The notes under the pieces are model-generated. The model had not been told where the DNA came from. It did no database searches and saw nothing but the letters and a program-made list of their open reading frames with translations. This document shows, in pieces, positions 58,640 through 64,000 of a stretch of DNA of 64,000 nt. Every line of letters starts with the position of its first letter. Position 1 is the first letter of the stretch. The position numbers and the translations under genes are program-made. Where the stretch lies: the NCBI RefSeq assembly GCF_000621125.1, contig NZ_JHZC01000010.1, positions 1 through 64,000 of the forward strand. Direction: 5' to 3'. This DNA is from Maribacter antarcticus DSM 21422. GTDB taxonomy: Bacteria; Bacteroidota; Bacteroidia; Flavobacteriales; Flavobacteriaceae.

Positions 58640-59617
58640 ATGACTACATCTACAAGTTTTTTTTTGTACCTTCTTTCCAAAATGTATGATATGTCAGGGT
58701 GTTTTTCTTTTATGATGTTATTGCTAAGTGTTCAAGGCGCATATACCCAACAGGGAGTGCGTTCCATACTACAGACCTTTGATATTCAAACGGGAGAACG
58801 ACAGGTTATTTTGATAGAAAACAGACATTTTGAAGCTCCCAATTGGAGTTTGGATGGGCGTTTTTTTATTATCAATCAAGATGGAAGCCTTTTTAAGGTT
58901 TGGCAAGACGGTGCAAAGGAAAAAATCTATACGGGAGATGCTACGCGGTGTAACAACGACCATTTAATATCACCAGATGGGAATACTATAGCCTTAAGCC
59001 ATAACATTTATGATGGAGAGGATGGTTGGCTTACGTCGACTATTTTTACGGTACCTATAAGCGGTGGCGAACCTGTTCGGGTAACTAAAAATGTACCCTC
59101 TTTTTTACACGGTTGGTCGCCAGATGGAAAAATGCTCGCCTATACGGCGCGTAGAAATAATCAGTTTGATATTTATGTAATTCCATCTGAAGGGGGCACT
59201 GAAATACAGCTTACCAATACCAAAGGCCTTTCTGATGGTCCGGAGTATTCTGTAGACGGGAAATTCATCTACTACAACGCCATGGATTCGGGTAAAATGG
59301 AGCTTTGGCGAATGGATTCAGACGGAAAACATACCATACAGCTTACCGGTGATGCCTATTCCAATTGGTTTCCACATGTTTCCCCCACTGGAAGGCATGT
59401 GGTCTATATTTCCTATTTGCAAGATGTAGGTAGTGCACACCCACCCATGAAAAAGGTAGCTCTCAGGTTGTATGATCTAGAAACAAAAAAAATAAAAACC
59501 TTGTATAGCTTCATTGGTGGACAGGGTAGTCTCAATGTACCTTCGTGGTCACCCGATGGTAAAAAATTTGCCTTTGTAGAATATGTTGATTTAAAAAACG
59601 ATGGCAGCAAAGATTGA
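58640..59617 (+). CDS. TolB-like beta-propeller protein
   Basis: 325 residues. An N-terminal hydrophobic stretch serves as signal (best start may be ATG near residue 15 or 18). Then repeated WSPDGK-type blades: NWSLDGRFFII, ISPDGNTIAL, GWSPDGKMLAYTARR, EYSVDGKFIYYNA, HVSPTGRHVVYIS, SWSPDGKKFAFVEY, six repeats in all. Propellers of this kind act in the periplasm as binding or scaffolding proteins. A role with the sugar-like neighbours is not shown. Confidence 0.85.
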   Translation: MTTSTSFFLYLLSKMYDMSGCFSFMMLLLSVQGAYTQQGVRSILQTFDIQTGERQVILIENRHFEAPNWSLDGRFFIINQDGSLFKVWQDGAKEKIYTGDATRCNNDHLISPDGNTIALSHNIYDGEDGWLTSTIFTVPISGGEPVRVTKNVPSFLHGWSPDGKMLAYTARRNNQFDIYVIPSEGGTEIQLTNTKGLSDGPEYSVDGKFIYYNAMDSGKMELWRMDSDGKHTIQLTGDAYSNWFPHVSPTGRHVVYISYLQDVGSAHPPMKKVALRLYDLETKKIKTLYSFIGGQGSLNVPSWSPDGKKFAFVEYVDLKNDGSKD

Positions 59618-59787
59618 AAGCGTCATAATTTTAAAACACTCACCTTTTAAAATCTAAACAAGTTTGGTAGGGTTACCTGAATTTAGATACCAAAAGGGGA
59701 AACTACTGAAAATAAAGAAAGTCACGAAACGATCGGATTAAAACCAAACCTACAGAAAAATTCAAGTCAGAGTTAAAAGTTATTCAG

Positions 59788-59961
59788 ATGGTAACAGGCA
59801 CTATGTGTGGTGTGCTAGTAGTTCTAATTGTTGTTGCTGCTTGTGGGTTGGTTGCTTACCCAAAGAGATCTACCCTATTTAAAGTGTTCATTTCTGTGGC
59901 GGTTGCCCCAAGCGCTATTCTTCTTATGCAGTTTGGTTTAATGAAAAAAAATCAATATTAA
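59788..59961 (+). CDS. Possible small membrane protein (57 aa)
   Basis: MVTGTMCGVLVVLIVVAACGLVAY gives one membrane helix, then PKRSTLFKVFISVAVAPSAILLMQFGLMKKNQY a second. The frame is open 25 codons further upstream (KPTEKFKSELKVIQ) without an ATG, so it might be a frameshifted longer gene. No family recognised. Stands between convergent genes. Confidence 0.4.
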   Translation: MVTGTMCGVLVVLIVVAACGLVAYPKRSTLFKVFISVAVAPSAILLMQFGLMKKNQY

Positions 59962-60078
59962 GTTAAAATTTAGAGGGTTTGCAGCTTAATTATTGGTTTG
60001 AATTGTGCCCAGTTGGAAACAGTTAGTTACAGACTTATTGCTGAATTGCCCCCTTAAAGCTCAGAAAAGACTAGGCTC

Positions 60079-61020
60079 TTATCCCTTCAAATTCTCCAAC
60101 ATCACCTGTGTAGTCCGTTCTAGGTTAAACTCCGCTTTCCAGTTCCAATCTTGTTGGGCTTCTACATCATCGATGCTACTAGGCCATGAGTCGGCGATTG
60201 CTTGCCTGAAGTCCGGTGCATAGGAAATTTGAAAACTCGGCAGTTGTTTTTTGACGCTTTCGGCCATTTCTTTGGGCGTAAAACTCATTCCTGCCAAATT
60301 ATATGAGGAGCGTATTTTAACGGCATCGTCATCAGCCTCCATGAGTTGTATAGTGGCTTTTATGGCATCGTCCATGAACATCATTGGTAATGCTGTGTCC
60401 TTCTTTAAGAAACAGGCATATGAACCTTCAGACAAGGCTTTGTGATAAATTTCGACGGCATAATCGGTTGTGCCACCTCCAGGCATTGTTTTCCAGCTGA
60501 TGAGTCCTGGATATCGTATGCTTCGCACATCAACATCATATTTATTAAAGTAGTACTCGCACCACCGTTCACCGGATTGCTTACTTATGCCATAAACTGT
60601 GCTGGGTTCCATAATCGTATTTTGAGGCGTATTTTCCTTTGGAGTATTCGGCCCAAAAACAGCAATACTAGAGGGCCAGAAAATTTTATCTATCTTTTTC
60701 TCCTTACCAAGATTTAGTACATTAAATAGTGAATTCATGTTCAAGTTCCAGGCCCGCATAGGAAATTTTTCTGCGGTAGCGCTCAACATGGCAGCCATTA
60801 AATACACTTCGCTTATTTCATAATAGGCGATAAGCTCTTCTAAGGCATCGTAATCAGTGGCATCCAGAATTTCAAATGGTCCGCTTTGCATTAGATTATC
60901 GGTTCCTTCACGAATATCGCTGGCAACTACATTATCCTTACCATATTTCTCTCGAAGGGCAAAGGTTAGTTCTGTTCCTATTTGTCCGCAGGCGCCTATT
61001 ATTAAAATATATTTTTGCAT
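60079..61020 (-). CDS. L-threonine 3-dehydrogenase, SDR type
   Basis: 313 residues. Extended SDR: GACGQIG at 9-15, the Asp of VVASDIR, catalytic S (PSSIAVFG), YGISK (Y and K), and conserved SIRYPGLISWKT, GGGTTDYAVEIYHKAL and DIDDVEAQQDWNW-like end. This SDR threonine dehydrogenase is known from Flavobacterium frigidimaris and differs from the zinc MDR enzyme. It oxidises threonine to 2-amino-3-ketobutyrate with NAD. Monocistronic here. A UDP-sugar epimerase is the alternative but less likely. Confidence 0.85.
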   Translation of the reverse strand: MQKYILIIGACGQIGTELTFALREKYGKDNVVASDIREGTDNLMQSGPFEILDATDYDALEELIAYYEISEVYLMAAMLSATAEKFPMRAWNLNMNSLFNVLNLGKEKKIDKIFWPSSIAVFGPNTPKENTPQNTIMEPSTVYGISKQSGERWCEYYFNKYDVDVRSIRYPGLISWKTMPGGGTTDYAVEIYHKALSEGSYACFLKKDTALPMMFMDDAIKATIQLMEADDDAVKIRSSYNLAGMSFTPKEMAESVKKQLPSFQISYAPDFRQAIADSWPSSIDDVEAQQDWNWKAEFNLERTTQVMLENLKG

Positions 61021-61086
61021 CTAAATAATGAGTTAAATGAATTCTTGGATAAAGATACCTTTTCTTAAAATTTGTACATTCGTAAC

Positions 61087-61581
61087 ATGCCAAAAATCTA
61101 TCATTTATTTATGCTGCTTATTGTTTTTGTTTCGTGCAAGGATAATAAAGTAATCCTCGAAGACAGGCAAGAAAGTGAATGGGCAATGGTAGCGAGCGAA
61201 CTTCCGATGAAAATAGCCCTAAATGGAAAATCAAATGCTCTTGTGGAGGACTGGTTGGCCTTTAAGGCTTTTGATGTCAGTTTTGACCGCATGTATGATG
61301 CTACGTATAGGGAAGACCTAGTTTTGATTATAGAGGATTTGGTTGAAAATCAGAAAGCCTTGGAACGTACCAAGTATCCTATTGAATTTGATATTCCGCA
61401 GGTAAAGGGCAGACAGAAAGTATTAAAAACCTTTATACTAAAGGCTAAGGGAGACTTAGAATACCGTCAAGATCCTAAAGTTTCTATTGAGCAAATGATA
61501 ACGGCATATAATAGTCTTCGCAACCAGTTTAACGTGGAAGTCAACAACACGCTGCTTGAAGAGCTAATCATTAAAGAATGA
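61087..61581 (+). CDS. Lipoprotein of unknown function
   Basis: 164 residues from the ATG at 61087; an earlier start adds 5 residues. Lipobox FVSC (Cys at 17) after a hydrophobic signal. The rest is a helical, mixed-charge body without recognised domains (ILEDRQESEWAMVASELPMKI..., ending NTLLEELIIKE). Likely outer- or inner-membrane anchored, facing the periplasm. Divergent from the threonine dehydrogenase gene. Confidence 0.75.
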   Translation: MPKIYHLFMLLIVFVSCKDNKVILEDRQESEWAMVASELPMKIALNGKSNALVEDWLAFKAFDVSFDRMYDATYREDLVLIIEDLVENQKALERTKYPIEFDIPQVKGRQKVLKTFILKAKGDLEYRQDPKVSIEQMITAYNSLRNQFNVEVNNTLLEELIIKE

Positions 61582-61762
61582 AAGTACGCTCCTAGTATAG
61601 CTTAGAAGGTATTGTAAACCGCATGTTGATAAGGGAAAGATAGTGACTTTTAACCCGCGCAGTGAAGGTCTTTTATGCTTTAATGTGAATGTAGCTTGGT
61701 TCGATGATTTGCTACTGTGAACGTTGATAACGCAACGGCATGGCACTTCCAAGTTTCAACTA

Positions 61763-61817
61763 AAAAAACCTACTATAAATTTTGATACACATAGGTTCAA
61801 AAGCTGTAGTAGGTTTT
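61763..61817. terminator. Hairpin terminator between convergent genes
   Basis: AAAACCTACTA (61765-61775) pairs with TAGTAGGTTTT (61807-61817) around a 31-base loop. T/A runs flank both sides. It could serve both the lipoprotein and the TPR gene. Confidence 0.55.
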
Positions 61818-61853
61818 TCGTTTGTAAAACTACATTATAGCATAAAAGATATA

Positions 61854-62552
61854 CTATTCCTTAGGCTCTGCCGGTGTTAGTTTTTTAGATTCCAAAGCTT
61901 GTCTGCTTAGGCTTGCAAGGTTGAAGGTTGGGTCAATTTCCAAAGCTTCATCTATAAAGGCTATTGCTGCGTCTATATTTGTTTGGTCTTTGTTGAATTG
62001 TACCAAAGCCTTTAAGTGCAGAAATGCCGCTTCCAACATTACTTCATAAGGCTGTTGACGTTCATAAAAGGCATATTTCATATCTTCCTTTGCGTTTGCA
62101 ATACCATATTCGATGTGGGTAGCCGCTCCTGTGAAGTCACTCAGTTGAATTTTAAGGTCTGCTAATTCGTAGGCCAAGTAGGGATTTGGCATTCTGGCAT
62201 TCAATACCTCAAAGTGTTCCAGCGCTCTTTTAGGCTGGTTCAGGGCTTTTAAGGAAATCGCCTTCACCTGTACCGCAAGGTCAGAATCGGTAGTTCCTTT
62301 TTCAATACCTATGGTATTCAAGGCCTGCATGTGTTTGTTCTCATTAGCGTAAATATAGGCAAGGGTATCCTGCCTTGACACTGAGGGTGCTAGCACGTTC
62401 AAATGGGTAAGAGCATTAATAAGACCATTTACATCGCCCTGTAAGCGCATTTGTTCATAGAATGCTTCATAGTGCTTTTCAAGCTCCGTCTTGGTTTGCG
62501 CATTGGTGCTAATTCCAACCAACAATAGAAACAAAAGAAATACTTTTTTCAT
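61854..62552 (-). CDS. Exported TPR-like protein
   Basis: 232 residues. Signal peptide (about 1-18, ending STNAQ). Helical repeats of TPR type in the middle (ALNTIGIEKG...KAISLKALNQPKRALEHFEVLNARMPNPYLAYELADLKI..) and near the C-terminus (AIAFIDEALEIDPTFNLASLSRQALE). Probably a periplasmic or membrane-attached protein-interaction module. Its exact role is unknown. Confidence 0.8.
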   Translation of the reverse strand: MKKVFLLFLLLVGISTNAQTKTELEKHYEAFYEQMRLQGDVNGLINALTHLNVLAPSVSRQDTLAYIYANENKHMQALNTIGIEKGTTDSDLAVQVKAISLKALNQPKRALEHFEVLNARMPNPYLAYELADLKIQLSDFTGAATHIEYGIANAKEDMKYAFYERQQPYEVMLEAAFLHLKALVQFNKDQTNIDAAIAFIDEALEIDPTFNLASLSRQALESKKLTPAEPKE

Positions 62553-62634
62553 TTTGATTATTTATTTGAGTGGGCTAAACTATTAAAATAATCTGTAAGA
62601 ACTTGTTAAGGAAAGGTTTAAATGTGCTAAAAAG

Positions 62635-62661
62635 TAAAAGGCACCACGTGGGAGCCTTTTA
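62635..62661 (-). terminator. Hairpin terminator
   Basis: TAAAAGGC pairs with GCCTTTTA around an inner CCACGTGG palindrome. It lies just after the stop of the minus-strand gene at 62697. Confidence 0.55.
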
Positions 62662-62696
62662 TTAATAATAGTATCAGGCTAAACTAGCGGTGTTTT

Positions 62697-63047
62697 TTAG
62701 CCTGTGAACTTAGTTAATAATTGAGAATAAAAACCAATACTCTTTTCGTTATTATCTTCGCAGGGGCTTAAGAAGAATCTTAGATTATCAAATAGCAGAT
62801 TCGCATATAACATAGGTAACTGGGTATTTGCTTTTCTAGGGTCGTACAAAAAATCATCCGTTACAATATTCATTTTAACACGATACCTGTGATAATCAAT
62901 GTTCACATTAGCGGCGTTATAGTATTTTTTTACTGAGGTGATATGCAGCTATTCATATTTATCAATGCTTTTAGAATTCTTGCAACTAAGAGAAATTAGC
63001 TTATCTAATTCTAATAATATGTTTTCTTTTAATTTTGACTTTTTCAT
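62697..63047 (-). pseudogene. Unknown gene with an internal TAG stop
   Basis: From the ATG at 63047 the frame reads MKKSKLKENILLELDKLISLSC...SIDKYE, hits TAG at 62949-62951, then goes on in the same frame as LHITSVKKYYNAANVNIDYHRYRVKMNIVTDDFLYDPRK...LLTKFTG to 62697. Read through, it would be 117 residues. The downstream part alone would start at an ATG at 62906. One point mutation or sequencing error would explain it. No family recognised. Confidence 0.5.
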
Positions 63048-63163
63048 GGCATATCAATTTATAGGGTTTACCTATATTTATATAACTCACTTAACGTCAA
63101 CCGTATATTAAAATTAAAATAGGATATTTGTTGGAAAATACTTAAAAATGGTGTATATAAATA

Positions 63164-63970
63164 TTAGAGTGGTGTGAAATCAGCATACAATTTGGCAAGA
63201 AATGGTTTACACGAAGTGATTGTCTTATAGGTTTTATTTTCAGAGGTTTCGTAGTAGGGGAGTTTTAAGCCTTTAGACTTTGCCTTTTCTGGATAATAAT
63301 GCTGTTTTTCAGGATGATTTGGATGAACGGCGTTAAATGTTTCTCCCCATTGATCTTCCTTTATAATGGCTGTCAATATTCGGATGCAATCGTTTTTATG
63401 AATCAAATTTACGGGTGCGGTACCATCGCTGAGAAACTCTTTCCTAGAGAGCATGGTAACGGGGTTGCGATCGGGGCCTATCAGTCCTCCAAACCGAACA
63501 ATCGTAGGGTTGATTGTAGTTTGATGCTTAAACAGTTGTTCACTTTCTATAAGTTGTCTTCCAGATTCAGAAGTGGGTTTGGGGATAGTTTCTTCTGTAA
63601 CATTGCCTTGCGTATCCGCATAAACTGATGTACTGCTCACAAGAACGACCTGCTTTAGAGTACTTTCTTTAATATGGTTTAGTAATAGTCGCATTTTTCC
63701 CACATAAGATACGTTGGGACCCGAACCCCGTAATTTCGGAGGCACGTTTACAACAAGCGTTTCACAGCTATTTAGAAAATCGGTTATCGGACCTTGTATT
63801 GCTGTATCGGATAAGGTAATGTGGAAAGGATGTATTCCTTCTTTCTCAAGAACTGTCAGTTTTTCTTCGGATGTGGTAGTTCCATGCACAAAGTACCCAT
63901 CCTGAATCAAGCTTTTTGCTAAAGCAAGGCCCAACCAGCCACAACCCATAATACCAATATTCTTATTCAA
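63164..63970 (-). CDS. NAD(P)-binding Rossmann protein, YeeZ-like atypical SDR
   Basis: 268 residues. N-terminal GCGWLGLALAK is a Rossmann nucleotide-binding loop; VLVSSTSVYADTQGNVTEE and IVRFGGLIGPDRNPV are typical of the YeeZ/ SDR_a atypical group. The catalytic YxxxK is not conserved (the region after SSTSVYAD lacks it), so enzyme activity is doubtful or uses other residues. Cytoplasmic. Function unknown. Start codon close to the window end. Confidence 0.8.
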   Translation of the reverse strand: MNKNIGIMGCGWLGLALAKSLIQDGYFVHGTTTSEEKLTVLEKEGIHPFHITLSDTAIQGPITDFLNSCETLVVNVPPKLRGSGPNVSYVGKMRLLLNHIKESTLKQVVLVSSTSVYADTQGNVTEETIPKPTSESGRQLIESEQLFKHQTTINPTIVRFGGLIGPDRNPVTMLSRKEFLSDGTAPVNLIHKNDCIRILTAIIKEDQWGETFNAVHPNHPEKQHYYPEKAKSKGLKLPYYETSENKTYKTITSCKPFLAKLYADFTPL

Positions 63971-64000
63971 AGGTTATGGTTTGGGTTGTTAGTATGGCGT

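Overview
This looks like chromosomal DNA of a marine member of the Flavobacteriaceae (Bacteroidota). Supporting signs are AT-rich, fairly compact genes, -7 promoter boxes of the TAnnTTTG type, a PorP/SprF (type IX secretion) relative, an SDR-type threonine dehydrogenase, several protein families known mainly from Bacteroidota, and the methylmalonyl-CoA mutase gene pair. No phage, transposase, integrase, CRISPR array or rRNA operon was found. One tRNA-Arg(CCT) lies on the minus strand.

Layout. 0-4.8 kb: end of a ferredoxin/thioredoxin-reductase-like gene, a Cys-rich small protein, an iron-type membrane operon (PepSY plus two small membrane proteins) divergent from a DUF6686-like gene across a perfect inverted repeat, and a truncated PorP/SprF gene. 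5.3-7.3 kb: zinc alcohol dehydrogenase plus esterase. 8.3-12.7 kb: a pterin cluster with DUF2237, a eukaryote-like 6-pyruvoyl-tetrahydropterin synthase, GTP cyclohydrolase I, an atypical SDR and a glutathione peroxidase; two copies of one 37-38 bp operator lie in front of its two parts. 12.9-14.2 kb: peroxiredoxin, thioredoxin and a small partner. 14.6-18.3 kb: minus-strand operon of a Rieske/glutamate-synthase-like flavoprotein, an unknown protein, a YjeF_N domain and a frameshifted Pycsar-type membrane effector. 18.7-26.5 kb: propionyl-CoA carboxylase and methylmalonyl-CoA mutase (propionyl-CoA to succinyl-CoA). 26.6-33.7 kb: MFS transporter, RidA-like lipoprotein, two PAP2 phosphatases and a patatin/barrel protein.

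34.5-42.6 kb: tRNA-Arg, then a polyamine cluster (arginine decarboxylase, agmatinase, deoxyhypusine-synthase-like enzyme, acidic protein, GNAT-nitrilase fusion, RimB-RimK fusion). 43-46.6 kb: Crp-like regulator, a putative outer membrane protein, DUF6326 and an amidohydrolase with a nonsense codon in its signal peptide. 46.6-48.4 kb is a decay zone with gene remnants and a partial duplicate of the DUF2147 gene start. 48.4-52.1 kb: proC-proB-proA followed by a beta-lysine acetyltransferase-like gene, which suggests osmolyte synthesis. 52.2-64 kb: hemolysin III, outer-membrane and periplasmic proteins, a Tat-exported sugar isomerase-like protein, a decayed ChbG deacetylase, TolB-like propeller, threonine dehydrogenase, TPR protein and a YeeZ-like Rossmann protein.

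The window is mostly core metabolism, but carries at least seven broken genes. The most distinctive unit is the operator-linked pterin cluster.
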